17,989 nt of DNA from SIG673 sp045660565 (GTDB lineage Bacteria > Bacillota > Clostridia > Oscillospirales > CAG-272), in assembly GCA_045660565.1 (NCBI GenBank), contig JAZRDX010000090.1:1-17989 (forward strand). The letters run 5' to 3'. Of this stretch, positions 6,067 through 15,155 are shown in pieces. Position numbers and translations under genes: made by a program. The first letter of the stretch is position 1. Each line of letters starts with the position of its first letter. The notes beneath the pieces are model-generated. The model was not told the origin of the DNA. It was given only the letters and a program-made list of their open reading frames with translations, and did no database searches.

Positions 6067-8082
6067 ATGAAAGCCTACAAAAAATATTTGTACTTAAATC
6101 TATTCTTTGTTTTTACACTGTTTTTTTCTGAGCTTTGTCTTGCGTATTTTACGACGGGAAGCTTCGAACACATACGGAGTATTTTCTTTTTCTCGATGTC
6201 TGTCGGAGCTGTGATTACTTTTATCATCGCACTGATAGGACGCAAAGGTCTTTTTCGCATCATTGCGGTATTAACGTTAATTATAGTTTACGTAAGTTTT
6301 GTAACGGAAATTCTCCTTTACCGTTCTTTTGGCTTTTTTTATCCGCCCGAAACGGTGTTTAACATGGCGGAAGACGTTATAGGAAGCTACTCCGGAGGCA
6401 TAATCCAAACAGCCCTTTCGGGTATATTTCCGGTTATACTTCTTTTTCTTCCAATTTCGCTTTTTTCTATATTCCGTAAATATATTTCGGTAGGATACGT
6501 AAAAAAAAGCGGTCTTTGGATCCTTGTTTTCGCGTTAGGTGTTTCGGCTCATTTTTTCACGGTTATAACGCTTGACAAGGGTGAAGGAGGAGAGTTTTCA
6601 GACAGCGATTACTATGCCGAATCCTTTGATTTCAACGAAGGAGTAAAACGTTTCGGTCTTGCCGAAAGCATTCGTCTGAATTTCGTTTATTCGGTAAGCG
6701 GAGTGCCGAGCAGTAATATTAAAAACACAGACGTTAAACAAAATAATACCAAAAATGAATTAATAATGACAAATTATAACAAAAAGAATATAGATTTCAA
6801 TAAAATCAAAAATACAGCGACTGATAAAAAGATAATAGATATGTGCGATTATTTTTCGACCGTTACGCCGAGCGAAAAGAATAAATATACCGGTCTTTTT
6901 GAGGGGAAAAATCTTATCTTTATCTGCGCTGAAGCTTTTTCACCTTACTCGGTTTCAAAAGAACGAACACCTATGCTGTATAAGCTTATGAACGAGGGCT
7001 TTGTTTTTACCGACTACTATCAACCGTCATTCGGGGAATCAACCTCGGGCGGTGAATATTCACTTCTTCTCGGTCAGGTTCCTAAAAAAGACAGTGGAGA
7101 AAAGGGAATGTCGATGCGTCTTACGTGTGACGATAATTTAAAATACTCACTTCCCGCGTTATTTGAAAAGGAAGGATATATAGCAAACGGATTTCATAAC
7201 AACAGCTACACCTATTATGGCAGAGAGGTTACTCACCCGAAAATGAATATGAATTGGTACGGCTGTAACGGCTGTGTAACCAATGACGGCTCTTATCTTG
7301 ATCTTTCTAACGTTTTATCGTCAGGCTGGCCGAGGCTTGACAGTGAGCTTATAACAGCTACGGTGGGTAGATATATATATGAAGAAAAGCCTTTTTTTAC
7401 CTATTATCTGACGGTAAGCGGTCATAATAACTATTCCTTTGAAGAAAACACGGCGGCGAGAAGGAATAAAAGTGCTGTTTCCGCTCTTAGGTATTCAGAA
7501 AGGGTAAAGGCGTACCTTGCCGCGCAGTTCGAGCTTGAAAAAGCACTTACAGAGCTTTTTTCTTCTCTTGAAGCTGCTGGAATACTGAATGAAACGGTTG
7601 TAGCCTTGTCGAACGACCATTATCCGTACGGGCTGGCTCCGCTTTGGCAGGGAAACGGCGGAAAGGATTATATATCGGAGCTTTACGGTAAAGAGGTGAA
7701 AACGACAGCGGAAAGAGAAAGGGGCGCTTTTTTTATCTGGTGTGCTGATATGAAAAGCGCGGTGAGGGTGGAAAAGCCCACCACGTCGTTTGACGTTCTC
7801 CCAACGCTTTTGAATCTCTTTGGAATAGATTTTGACAGCAGACTTTTTGCGGGGCGCGATGCCCTGTCAGATGAAAATGGCATTGCTTTTTTCTCTGATT
7901 ACAGCTGGAAAACGGACCTTGCGCAGTATGATGCGGGGAGCGGTAAAATCACAAAATTTGCGCCTGTGTCGGACGAATATATAAAGGAAATTCACGGAGA
8001 GGTGAAAAATAGAATCAAGTATTCCAAGCTGATACGGCAAAAGTCGTTTTTTAAACTGCTAAATGAGTGTTACGGTAACTGA
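6067..8082 (+). CDS. LtaS-family membrane phosphoglycerol transferase / sulfatase-like protein
   Basis: The 671-residue product has the LtaS layout: five N-terminal membrane helices (about residues 7-26, 38-58, 63-85, 113-136, 149-168), a linker, and an extracellular alkaline-phosphatase-superfamily domain from about 285. Catalytic landmarks can be placed. E289 in FICAEAF is a metal ligand. T326 in GESTSGGE is the expected nucleophile (GKTSDAE in classical LtaS). H453 in VSGHNNY matches the LTNH position. D517-H518 in SNDHYPYG are metal ligands. Family members move glycerophosphate from phosphatidylglycerol onto teichoic acids, glycans or periplasmic sugars, or hydrolyse sulfate esters, at the outer membrane face. 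Which substrate applies cannot be read here. The start ATG has AGGAGG about six bases upstream. The gene stands alone between the tRNA unit and a weak AT-rich terminator. The serine/glycine-rich nucleophile context departs from LtaS proper, so a divergent branch is likely. Confidence 0.87.
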   Translation: MKAYKKYLYLNLFFVFTLFFSELCLAYFTTGSFEHIRSIFFFSMSVGAVITFIIALIGRKGLFRIIAVLTLIIVYVSFVTEILLYRSFGFFYPPETVFNMAEDVIGSYSGGIIQTALSGIFPVILLFLPISLFSIFRKYISVGYVKKSGLWILVFALGVSAHFFTVITLDKGEGGEFSDSDYYAESFDFNEGVKRFGLAESIRLNFVYSVSGVPSSNIKNTDVKQNNTKNELIMTNYNKKNIDFNKIKNTATDKKIIDMCDYFSTVTPSEKNKYTGLFEGKNLIFICAEAFSPYSVSKERTPMLYKLMNEGFVFTDYYQPSFGESTSGGEYSLLLGQVPKKDSGEKGMSMRLTCDDNLKYSLPALFEKEGYIANGFHNNSYTYYGREVTHPKMNMNWYGCNGCVTNDGSYLDLSNVLSSGWPRLDSELITATVGRYIYEEKPFFTYYLTVSGHNNYSFEENTAARRNKSAVSALRYSERVKAYLAAQFELEKALTELFSSLEAAGILNETVVALSNDHYPYGLAPLWQGNGGKDYISELYGKEVKTTAERERGAFFIWCADMKSAVRVEKPTTSFDVLPTLLNLFGIDFDSRLFAGRDALSDENGIAFFSDYSWKTDLAQYDAGSGKITKFAPVSDEYIKEIHGEVKNRIKYSKLIRQKSFFKLLNECYGN

Positions 8083-8091
8083 AACGTTGAA

Positions 8092-8120
8092 ATATTTTTA
8101 GAAAAAATATAATTTTTTTT
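8092..8120 (+). terminator. Weak AT-only terminator after the LtaS-family gene
   Basis: An 8-bp A/T stem (8092-8099 with 8103-8110) is followed by AA and eight T residues (8113-8120). The stem has no G-C pairs, so efficiency is uncertain. Confidence 0.45.
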
Positions 8121-8148
8121 GGACTTTGGATAAATAACTAAATAAACG

Positions 8149-8177
8149 TTGACAAAATTATATTTAAGGCTTATAAT
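8149..8177 (+). promoter_or_regulatory. Consensus promoter for the GH38 gene
   Basis: TTGACA (8149-8154) and TATAAT (8172-8177) with an exact 17-base spacer. The start is expected near 8184, which gives a leader of roughly 118 bases before the ATG. Confidence 0.88.
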
Positions 8178-8190
8178 TTAGGTGGAATAA

Positions 8191-8241
8191 AACCGCGGTA
8201 AATCCTGTACAAGAATTATTTTGCAGTGCCTTATCGCGGTT
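8191..8241 (+). promoter_or_regulatory. Hairpin in the 5' leader of the GH38 gene
   Basis: AACCGCGGTAA (8191-8201) pairs with TTATCGCGGTT (8231-8241) as an 11-bp stem with one G-U pair and a 29-base loop, beginning within about ten bases of the expected transcript start. No T tract follows, so it is not a terminator. It may stabilise the 5' end or be a protein or ligand binding site. I do not recognise a known riboswitch. Confidence 0.5.
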
Positions 8242-8301
8242 AATTAAATAAAAAATACCTAAGATTTTACGTAATGTCTGAACAGCAGAAGGGATTTTAT
8301 T

Positions 8302-10737
8302 ATGAAAAAGAAAAAAACGTTATACTGCGTTGGAAATGCGCACCTTGATCCGGCTTGGATGTGGAAATGGCAGGAGGGCTCGGCGTCGGCAAAGGCATCC
8401 GTCAGAAGCGCTCTTGACAGAATGAAGGAGTATCCCGACTTTAAATTTGTTTGTTCCTCGGCAAGCGTTTATAAATGGATAGAGGATTTCGATCCCAAAA
8501 TGTTCGAAGAGGTAAAAGAAAGAGTTAAAGAGGGAAGATTTATCATTGTCGGCGGTTGGTTCGTTCAGCCCGACTGTAATATGCCCTCGGGCGAGGGCTT
8601 TGTGCGTCAGAGCCTTTACTGTCAGCGTTATTTTAAGGAAAAGCTCGGTGCTACCGCAACTACGGGATATAACGTAGACTCTTTCGGTCATAATCTTATG
8701 CTCCCGCAGATTTTAAAGAAATCCGGTATGAAGCAGTACGTATTTATGCGTCCCGGTACTCACGAAAAGACAATGGACACGGATATTTTCCGCTGGATTT
8801 CTCCAGACGGCTCCGAGGTGCTTTGTTACCGTCTGCCCGATCCTTACTGCCTGTATGCTACTACCCTCGAAGAGCTTGAAAAAAAGCTTAACGAAAACGA
8901 CGTGCGTTATAAATATACCGACGACGGTTATATGCTGTTTTACGGTGTCGGTAATCACGGCGGCGGTCCTACAAAGACAAATATAAACGTACTTAAGGAG
9001 TTTAAGGAAAAAATTCCTGACGTAAACGTTGTATTTTCCGATATAGACGATTATTTTGCCGAGATAGAAAAGCAGAAAGAGAATATTCCGGTACATAATG
9101 ATGACCTTCAGCACCACGCATCGGGCTGTTATGCGGCGGTTTCAAAAATTAAAAACGATATAAGACGCGCGGAAACCTCTCTTGTCGCTGCCGAAACGTA
9201 CAATGTAATGGCTGAAAAGCTTTGCGGCAAGAAGCCTGCAACCGAAAGCCTTGCAAAGGCTTGGGAGAATGTTTTATTTTCCCATTTCCACGACGTAATG
9301 GGCGGCTGCTGCATTAAACCGGCATACGATGACTTTTATAGTATGCTCGGTATGTCGAGAGAGGTTGCGTCTGAAACGGAAAACAGCGCGCTCCAGACAA
9401 TTTCCTGGGCAATAGATACAAGTGATGCGGAAAAGGGTTATCCGGTTGTAATATTTAACCCTCATTCATTCGACGTTACCGATACCGTTTGTATTAACGC
9501 GCAGATAAGTGCTGTAACCGATAAAGACGGAAATACAGTACCTCATCAGCACGTTAATTCCCGTTGGTGTTGGAAAAGAGACAATTCGGCGTTTACAGTA
9601 ACAGTTCCGGCTATGGGATATGCCGTTTACTACGTAAAAATGAATATGGACGCCGTAAAACCTATTTGTATGTATAACGGAGAGCAGGAAACCGTTTACG
9701 AAAATCCTATAAAGGTATTTGACTACGGATTCGAAAACGACCGTATTTCGGTAAAATTCGATAACCAAACGGGATATATTTCTTCCTTCTTTGATAAAGA
9801 AAAGAATATTGAGCTTTTAAAGGGTAAAGGTGCGGTTCCTACGGTTATTGACGAATTTGAGCACGATACATGGTCTCACGCAAGAAACTACTTTGATAAC
9901 GTTATAGGTAAATTTACCGACGCAAAATTCACCGTTCTTGAAAAAGGTCCCGTAAGAGCTGTTATTAAAGTTGAAAGCTTTTACGGAGCATCAAAGCTTT
10001 CACAGTATTTCACGCTGAGTGCACAAAAGAACAGTCTTGACGTAAGAGCAATCGTTGACTGGCATGAAAAGCATAAAATGCTAAAGCTTTCCTTTGAAAC
10101 GGCGGTAGAGAACGCAAAAGCCTTTTACGAGATTCCCTTCGGTGTAATTGAACGCCCGGCTGACGGCGAGGAGGAATGCGGTCAGATGTGGATTATGACG
10201 AAGGGAGCAAACTTTGGCTGCGCGCTTATTAACGATAACAAATACAGCTTCTCGGTTAAAGACGGCGTAATGAACTTAACCGCTGTTCGCAGTCCGATTT
10301 ACTGCGACCACGGCGGCGCAAGAACAGACGAATCAGAGTACACCGATCAAGGTGAGAGCGAGTTTAGTTATTCCGTAAGAGCTGTAAGCTCCGACGAAGG
10401 CTACGGAAACATTGTAAAAGAAGCAAGGCTCTTTAATACGCCCCTTGTTCATATAATTGAAAATAACCATGACGGTTATCTTTCAGACAGCTTTAAAGGT
10501 ATTGAATGTAACAGAGATAACGTCGTTGTTTCCGCGATTAAATTTTCCGAGGACGGAAAGGGAAGAATTGTACGTGTATATGAAACTGACGGAAAAGACA
10601 CTTGCTTTACTCTTTCCGGAGAGCTTCTTTCCGTACCGCTTAAAGCTGAAATTACAAAATTCAGCGTAAATACCTATTACCTTGAGAACGGTACTACCGA
10701 ATGGAAGGAAGTTATGCTTACAGAATATGATTTTTGA
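8302..10737 (+). CDS. Glycoside hydrolase family 38 alpha-mannosidase
   Basis: The 811-residue product is a GH38 retaining alpha-mannosidase. The N-terminal catalytic domain opens with GNAHLDPAW, where H14 and D16 are zinc ligands. GGWFVQPDCNMPSGE follows, then GYNVDSFGHN with the expected nucleophile D126. The fourth zinc ligand is H330 in HFHDVMGG, inside the helical middle domain (about 270-360). The remainder, about 380-811, is the beta-rich C-terminal half typical of the family. No signal peptide is present, so it acts in the cytoplasm on imported manno-oligosaccharides, glycan fragments or mannosylglycerate-like substrates. AGAAGGG lies about ten bases before the ATG. It has its own promoter and hairpin leader and ends at a strong terminator. 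No transporter or other glycan gene is adjacent, so the substrate is open. Confidence 0.93.
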   Translation: MKKKKTLYCVGNAHLDPAWMWKWQEGSASAKASVRSALDRMKEYPDFKFVCSSASVYKWIEDFDPKMFEEVKERVKEGRFIIVGGWFVQPDCNMPSGEGFVRQSLYCQRYFKEKLGATATTGYNVDSFGHNLMLPQILKKSGMKQYVFMRPGTHEKTMDTDIFRWISPDGSEVLCYRLPDPYCLYATTLEELEKKLNENDVRYKYTDDGYMLFYGVGNHGGGPTKTNINVLKEFKEKIPDVNVVFSDIDDYFAEIEKQKENIPVHNDDLQHHASGCYAAVSKIKNDIRRAETSLVAAETYNVMAEKLCGKKPATESLAKAWENVLFSHFHDVMGGCCIKPAYDDFYSMLGMSREVASETENSALQTISWAIDTSDAEKGYPVVIFNPHSFDVTDTVCINAQISAVTDKDGNTVPHQHVNSRWCWKRDNSAFTVTVPAMGYAVYYVKMNMDAVKPICMYNGEQETVYENPIKVFDYGFENDRISVKFDNQTGYISSFFDKEKNIELLKGKGAVPTVIDEFEHDTWSHARNYFDNVIGKFTDAKFTVLEKGPVRAVIKVESFYGASKLSQYFTLSAQKNSLDVRAIVDWHEKHKMLKLSFETAVENAKAFYEIPFGVIERPADGEEECGQMWIMTKGANFGCALINDNKYSFSVKDGVMNLTAVRSPIYCDHGGARTDESEYTDQGESEFSYSVRAVSSDEGYGNIVKEARLFNTPLVHIIENNHDGYLSDSFKGIECNRDNVVVSAIKFSEDGKGRIVRVYETDGKDTCFTLSGELLSVPLKAEITKFSVNTYYLENGTTEWKEVMLTEYDF

Positions 10738-10810
10738 TAAGTATGCGTCATAGGAACGTATGAGAAAAGCGCGAGGTGAAAAGAAAACGCCATACAGCGC
10801 CGTTATAATA

Positions 10811-10872
10811 AAAATCGGTTTATCTTAACCTTATCGCCATCGAGCGTTAAAAGGATTTGATAAACCGATTTT
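10811..10872 (+). terminator. Bidirectional terminator between the GH38 gene and the AI-2E operon
   Basis: A perfect 14-bp stem (AAAATCGGTTTATC at 10811-10824 with GATAAACCGATTTT at 10859-10872) encloses a 34-base loop that can form a small inner CCTT/AAGG stem. T-rich tracts follow on both strands, so it can serve the plus-strand GH38 gene and the converging minus-strand gene. A second 7-bp GTTTCTT/AAGAAAC stem before TATTTTTT near 10883-10920 may back it up on the plus strand. Confidence 0.82.
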
Positions 10873-10911
10873 ATTTTTAATCCGTTTCTTAAAAAAGAAG
10901 ATTTAAAGAAA

Positions 10912-12366
10912 CTATTTTTTCTTTTTGAATTTTGAGAAAAAGCCCTTTGCCGAGGAGTATGCCTTGTTTAGCTGCTCCTTCATCTTCTGGTAATCTTCCT
11001 CGTCGTCTGCTTGCTTTTCCGTATAATATTCCTTTATATCCTGAACGTCGTCAATCTGCTCCTCGCTGTTTGACGTAACGGGGACGTTAGAGACGAACCA
11101 GTCGAAGGTATTGTCGGGCAGTCCCTGATTCTTTAGTCTCTCTTCGGCAAGCTCTTTTATTACCGAATAAATGAAGGCAAAGAGCGGGATTCCTATAAGA
11201 ATACCTACAAGACCGAAAAAACCGCCCATTACTATTATGGATGTAAATACCCAGAATGCGGAAAGTGTGTCCTGCCTACCTGCGCTTAAAAGCGGTTCTA
11301 TATATCTTGAATCAAGAATGTTTATTCCAATGGTAACCGCAAGGTATATAATGATATATTTGAAATTAACTATTGTAATGATAAGAGAGCCGAGAAGTAT
11401 ACCGACAATAGGCCCGACAAAAGGGAAGAAGCTTGAAACTCCGATTATGGTTGAAAGGAAGGACGCGTACGGCGTTCTGAATATAGCCAGACAGGTGTAG
11501 ATAAGTATTCCTACCGATATGCAGTCAAGTCCTCGAACAACGATATAATCACGGAAAATCTGCTTAGCCTTGTTGAATAACCATGAAAGTCTACCGTATA
11601 TCCCGCTCGGCATCCATGCCTTAAAGATTCTTGTAAGGTATGAGCGCAGATATTCCTCACCGATAAGAAAATATATCGAAAGAACAATGGCGAGAAGGAG
11701 ATTTTTAGCACCGGTAATTATCGCTACGGCAGAGGAGAAGAATGACGGAAGGGAATCTGTTACCCATTTTCGGAGGGACTCGGCAACCTCGCCGAAAATT
11801 TCCTTTACCTCGCTTTGAGTTGTGGATTTTGATATTATTTCAAATCCGTTGACGTTACGAAGAGTATCCGAGAAAATATTCTCTGTAACCGATGTTCTTA
11901 AATCCGGAGTTACATTATAATACGCATATGCTGAATCGGCTCCGGGAAGAAGACTGAATACCTCGGCTATTTTTCCCTGGAATATCTCAACGGAGTCGGA
12001 AAACATAAGCATAAACTGATCGTAGTTTGCCGCGATGTCCGGTATTACCGTTACGCAGAAAAGAGCAACAAGTGAAATGAGCGTTGCGTAGACGATTATA
12101 ACACTGAGAATACGCTTGAATCCAAGGCGCTTTTCTTTCCTTTTACGCAGAAGCTTTTCCTCTGTAAGTTTAACAAGCGGGTGTAATACAAAGGCAAGTA
12201 TAAGACCGTAAATTATAGGTCGAATTATGTTCATTATGTATCCGAAAATAATCGGTACAAAATGTATATTTATCCCAAGAATAACACAGAAAACACAGAA
12301 AAGAGCGACGATAAAGATATAAACCGATACGGTAGTACGCTTGTCATTCGGTTCAAAAAATTTCAC
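10912..12366 (-). CDS. AI-2E family transporter (paralogue 1)
   Basis: The 484-residue product belongs to the AI-2E/PerM permease family (PF01594). It has two N-terminal helices, a pair after residue 80, a long extracytoplasmic loop (about 115-215), then the conserved C-terminal helical block with IYFLIGEEYLRSYL, the FFPFVGPIVGILLGSL core motif, SRYIEPLLSAG and VMGGFFGLVGILIGIPLFAF. Family members export small molecules such as AI-2 or act as ion antiporters; specificity cannot be read from sequence. Two in-frame GTG starts are possible. The one at 12366 is chosen because AGGAG (12376-12380) is nine bases upstream; the GTG at 12372 is only three bases from it. The C-terminus is acidic, then ends in a lysine run. 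It lies 76 bases after the next AI-2E gene with no clear terminator between, so the two are probably co-transcribed. Confidence 0.9.
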   Translation of the reverse strand: MKFFEPNDKRTTVSVYIFIVALFCVFCVILGINIHFVPIIFGYIMNIIRPIIYGLILAFVLHPLVKLTEEKLLRKRKEKRLGFKRILSVIIVYATLISLVALFCVTVIPDIAANYDQFMLMFSDSVEIFQGKIAEVFSLLPGADSAYAYYNVTPDLRTSVTENIFSDTLRNVNGFEIISKSTTQSEVKEIFGEVAESLRKWVTDSLPSFFSSAVAIITGAKNLLLAIVLSIYFLIGEEYLRSYLTRIFKAWMPSGIYGRLSWLFNKAKQIFRDYIVVRGLDCISVGILIYTCLAIFRTPYASFLSTIIGVSSFFPFVGPIVGILLGSLIITIVNFKYIIIYLAVTIGINILDSRYIEPLLSAGRQDTLSAFWVFTSIIVMGGFFGLVGILIGIPLFAFIYSVIKELAEERLKNQGLPDNTFDWFVSNVPVTSNSEEQIDDVQDIKEYYTEKQADDEEDYQKMKEQLNKAYSSAKGFFSKFKKKK

Positions 12367-12442
12367 CTTCACTCACTCCTTTCATACTGCTTATTGGGGA
12401 TTTAATTAAAAACAAAATTCTGTGGCTAAAAATGCGTTTTAG

Positions 12443-13759
12443 CTATTGTATTTCGTCGCTTTGAATAACCTCGTCTGCTGTCTCGGCATTTTTTACAGAT
12501 TCATCGGAAATAGGGCTTTCTTCAGTTTGGTTCTCTGTTTCGGATACGTTAAATTCGGTTTGTTCAATTATCTGTGAGCTGTTCTGCTCGGAAGCTTCGG
12601 TTTCTTCAGAAGCTTTTAAGGCAAGTCTTTTTTCCGTTACGTTGTTGATGAATTTACCGATAAGCGCAAAAACGGGAACTCCGATTATCATGCCGGGAAC
12701 TCCGAACATACCTCCCATAACTATAAGTGCGGTGGTAACTGCTATTGCGGGGATACCGGTTGTTCCGCTGTATATTCTGGGAGCAATAATATTTCCGTCT
12801 ATCTGCTGAATTACAAGAATAATACATACAAACCAAAGTGCTTGCAGAGGATTTGAAATAAATATGATTATAAAGCTGGGAATTGCTCCAATAAAAGGAC
12901 CGAAAATCGGAATAATATTTGTACACGCGATAAGCACGCTGATAAGCGGAACGTAAGGGATTCTGAAGATAAGTAATGCAACAGCGGTTAAAACTCCTAT
13001 GAAGATAGCGTCAAGGAACGCGCCCATGAAATACTGACCGAAGGTCTTATCTGTCGTTTTTACCGCATATTTTATTTTTTCTATCGTTTTCCTCTTTAAA
13101 AAAGCATTCATAAGCTTTTTTATCTGCGCAAAAACAAGCTCTTTGTAAAGAAGTATATATCCGGCGAAAATAAGACCTATTAAAATGTTTCTCAGCTGTA
13201 TCATAAACGAGCTTACAAATCCAACGATGTACGGAGAGAAGTTTTTGATAAGGTCATAGGCACTCTGGAGTAACTGCTCGAGAGGCTGGGTAAATATTGA
13301 CAGATCTATACGCTGCATAATTGCGTTGATCATAGATGCGAGCAAAGCAGAATTCTGCGAAACCGAGTCAAGCCAGCTTTGCAGAGAAGCAGAGTAAACT
13401 GCGAGGTTTTTCTGTAGCTCGTTTAAGCTTTTTACAAGCTGCGGTCCTACGGCGTAAACCAAAAGTCCGAGTGCGGAGACGAAAACGACGTAGGTGAGTA
13501 AAACGCTTATTCCGCGGCGAAGCATTCCGTGTTTGATTTTAACAAACAGACGCTGCTCGAAAATTCGCATAAGCGGAGTAAGTATGTAAGCGATTATACA
13601 GCCGTAGAAAAGCGGAGCAAATACGTTGAGCACGAAAAGAATAGCGCTCCAGATGTATTTCATATAAACTCCGACAAAAATACAGAATATTATTGCGGCG
13701 CATATCAAAGCGGCGTATATAGCGTAGGTTGTATACTTTTTGTTCCAGTTGATTTTCAT
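12443..13759 (-). CDS. AI-2E family transporter (paralogue 2)
   Basis: The 438-residue product is a second AI-2E/PerM-type permease. It has the family layout: paired N-terminal helices (about 12-30, 35-58), a further helix pair near 80-105, a soluble loop (about 110-180), then the C-terminal block with GYILLYKEL, IPIFGPFIGAIPSFIII, IAPRIYSGTTGIPA and VMGGMFGVPGMIIGVPVFAL. The last 60 residues are a charged, Glu/Ser-rich tail that the family core lacks and that probably lies in the cytoplasm. The ATG follows AAAGGAA by nine bases. It is the first gene of a two-gene minus-strand operon with its own promoter at 13811-13839. It diverges from the third paralogue at 13964. Substrate is unknown. Confidence 0.9.
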   Translation of the reverse strand: MKINWNKKYTTYAIYAALICAAIIFCIFVGVYMKYIWSAILFVLNVFAPLFYGCIIAYILTPLMRIFEQRLFVKIKHGMLRRGISVLLTYVVFVSALGLLVYAVGPQLVKSLNELQKNLAVYSASLQSWLDSVSQNSALLASMINAIMQRIDLSIFTQPLEQLLQSAYDLIKNFSPYIVGFVSSFMIQLRNILIGLIFAGYILLYKELVFAQIKKLMNAFLKRKTIEKIKYAVKTTDKTFGQYFMGAFLDAIFIGVLTAVALLIFRIPYVPLISVLIACTNIIPIFGPFIGAIPSFIIIFISNPLQALWFVCIILVIQQIDGNIIAPRIYSGTTGIPAIAVTTALIVMGGMFGVPGMIIGVPVFALIGKFINNVTEKRLALKASEETEASEQNSSQIIEQTEFNVSETENQTEESPISDESVKNAETADEVIQSDEIQ

Positions 13760-13810
13760 ATATGGCCGTTCCTTTCGTAAATATTTGTATTTTTCGTAGT
13801 CTTAAGATTT

Positions 13811-13839
13811 ATTTTATACTATTAAATCTTTTTTGTCAA
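13811..13839 (-). promoter_or_regulatory. Promoter of the minus-strand AI-2E operon
   Basis: On the minus strand, TTGACA (13834-13839) and TAAAAT (13811-13816) with a 17-base spacer, about 50 bases before the ATG at 13759. Confidence 0.75.
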
Positions 13840-13895
13840 TAATAAAAAATAATATTAAAAGAAAATCGGCATAAAATTTACAATAAAACGAAAGA

Positions 13896-13925
13896 TTGAA
13901 TAAAAAATACGCCTTGAAATATAAT
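13896..13925 (+). promoter_or_regulatory. Likely promoter of the YtvI-like gene
   Basis: TTGAAT (13896-13901), an 18-base spacer and a consensus TATAAT (13920-13925), 38 bases before the ATG. The -35 box is weak, so a sporulation sigma factor could be involved, but no clear sporulation-type promoter is visible. The divergent promoters lie about 60 bases apart. Confidence 0.5.
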
Positions 13926-13963
13926 AGTTTACAGTATTGCACGAATTTAATGGGAGGGTAAAC

Positions 13964-15076
13964 ATGAACAAAAAGCTAAAGAAGATCGCGATAATTGCAA
14001 TAGTGTTGTTTTCTTTTTTTATTTTTTTAAAGTTTGTTTTAAGACTTATTCTTCCGTTTTTGATTGCGTTTTTATTTGCCGCCTTGTTTCATAAGCCTGT
14101 TAAAATACTTCATGAAAGAACCGGCATAAAAAAGAAAATCCTCGGTGCGGGTGTTGTTTTAACAGCCGTTTTCTCTGTTGGATTTATTATCTTTTTAACG
14201 GTTAGCAGACTTATTAACGAGATAGAGCAGTTTGCGGCATCAGTTTCGGCAAATGCAGAGAGGTACGTAGGAGAATTTTTTGCGCTTATCGATAAGATTG
14301 CAGAAAAAATACCGTTTATCGAGGCAATAGGCGGAAGTCTTTCGGAAACCGTTGCATCCTCGGTTAAGAATATGATTTCGGGCTGGGCGGCAAGGCTTCC
14401 TGAGTTTATTGCACATTTTATCGGAATGCTTCCCGAAATACTGCTTTTCACCGTTATACTGATAATGGCGTCATATTACTTCTGCACCGATTACGAAGAT
14501 ATAACGGAGAGACTTTTTTCATTTTTACCGGAGAAGGCAAGAGGCTTTTTGCTGACTGTAAAGCGTAGACTTACCGATACCGGAATATCTTACCTTAAGG
14601 CGTGTCTTGTTTTGATGCTGATAACCTACGTAGAGCTTCTTATCGGCTTTTTAATGCTTGACGTAAGATATGCGTTTACCTTAGCGCTTATCGTTGCCAC
14701 GGTGGATATGTTGCCGATACTCGGAGTGGGAACCGCGCTGATACCGTGGGCGCTTTGGTCATGGTTTTCGGGGGATACGTATACTGCTATCGGTCTTTTG
14801 ATAATAAACGTAACCGTAACCGTAGTAAGAAGATTTATCGAGCCGCGGGTTATAAGCTCAGGGATAGGACTTTCGCCGCTGACAACGCTTTTTGCAATGT
14901 ACGTTGGATTTCGGCTTTTTGGGCTTACCGGACTGTTCTTTTCACCGGTTGTTGCCATACTTGTGCTGCTGTTTTTGCCCGAAAATATATCATCAAGGCT
15001 TGGGTTTAAGTATAAGGAACCGGAAAAAACGGAATTTTTTTCAAAAAAGGATAATAAAATTTCAAAAAGCACTTGA
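13964..15076 (+). CDS. ytvI: AI-2E family protein, sporulation integral membrane protein YtvI-like (paralogue 3)
   Basis: The start is the ATG at 13964, five bases after GGGAGGG (13952-13958); an upstream in-frame TTG at 13937 is rejected. The 370-residue product matches the size of YtvI. It has N-terminal helices (about 7-48), a helix at 60-85, a loop to about 150, then YYFCTDYEDI and the signature VDMLPILGVGTALIPWALW, RRFIEPRVISSGIGLSPL and GLTGLFFSPVVAILVLL. The DMLPILGVGT-IPWA form of the core motif is what distinguishes YtvI from general AI-2E permeases. YtvI is made during sporulation in Firmicutes, but its exact role is unknown. The stop codon overlaps the -35 box of the rpsU promoter. 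The symbol is assigned by motif resemblance and could be a paralogue rather than the true orthologue. Confidence 0.82.
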   Translation: MNKKLKKIAIIAIVLFSFFIFLKFVLRLILPFLIAFLFAALFHKPVKILHERTGIKKKILGAGVVLTAVFSVGFIIFLTVSRLINEIEQFAASVSANAERYVGEFFALIDKIAEKIPFIEAIGGSLSETVASSVKNMISGWAARLPEFIAHFIGMLPEILLFTVILIMASYYFCTDYEDITERLFSFLPEKARGFLLTVKRRLTDTGISYLKACLVLMLITYVELLIGFLMLDVRYAFTLALIVATVDMLPILGVGTALIPWALWSWFSGDTYTAIGLLIINVTVTVVRRFIEPRVISSGIGLSPLTTLFAMYVGFRLFGLTGLFFSPVVAILVLLFLPENISSRLGFKYKEPEKTEFFSKKDNKISKST

Positions 15077-15101
15077 CAAATTATTTTTCACAGTGTATAA
15101 T
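15073..15101 (+). promoter_or_regulatory. Consensus promoter for rpsU
   Basis: TTGACA (15073-15078) and TATAAT (15096-15101) with a 17-base spacer. The -35 box overlaps the stop codon of the preceding gene (15074-15076). Confidence 0.9.
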
Positions 15102-15155
15102 GGTTAGGTAAATATAAATGGTACCTTTGCCGTTATGCGAAGGGAGGGATATAAA

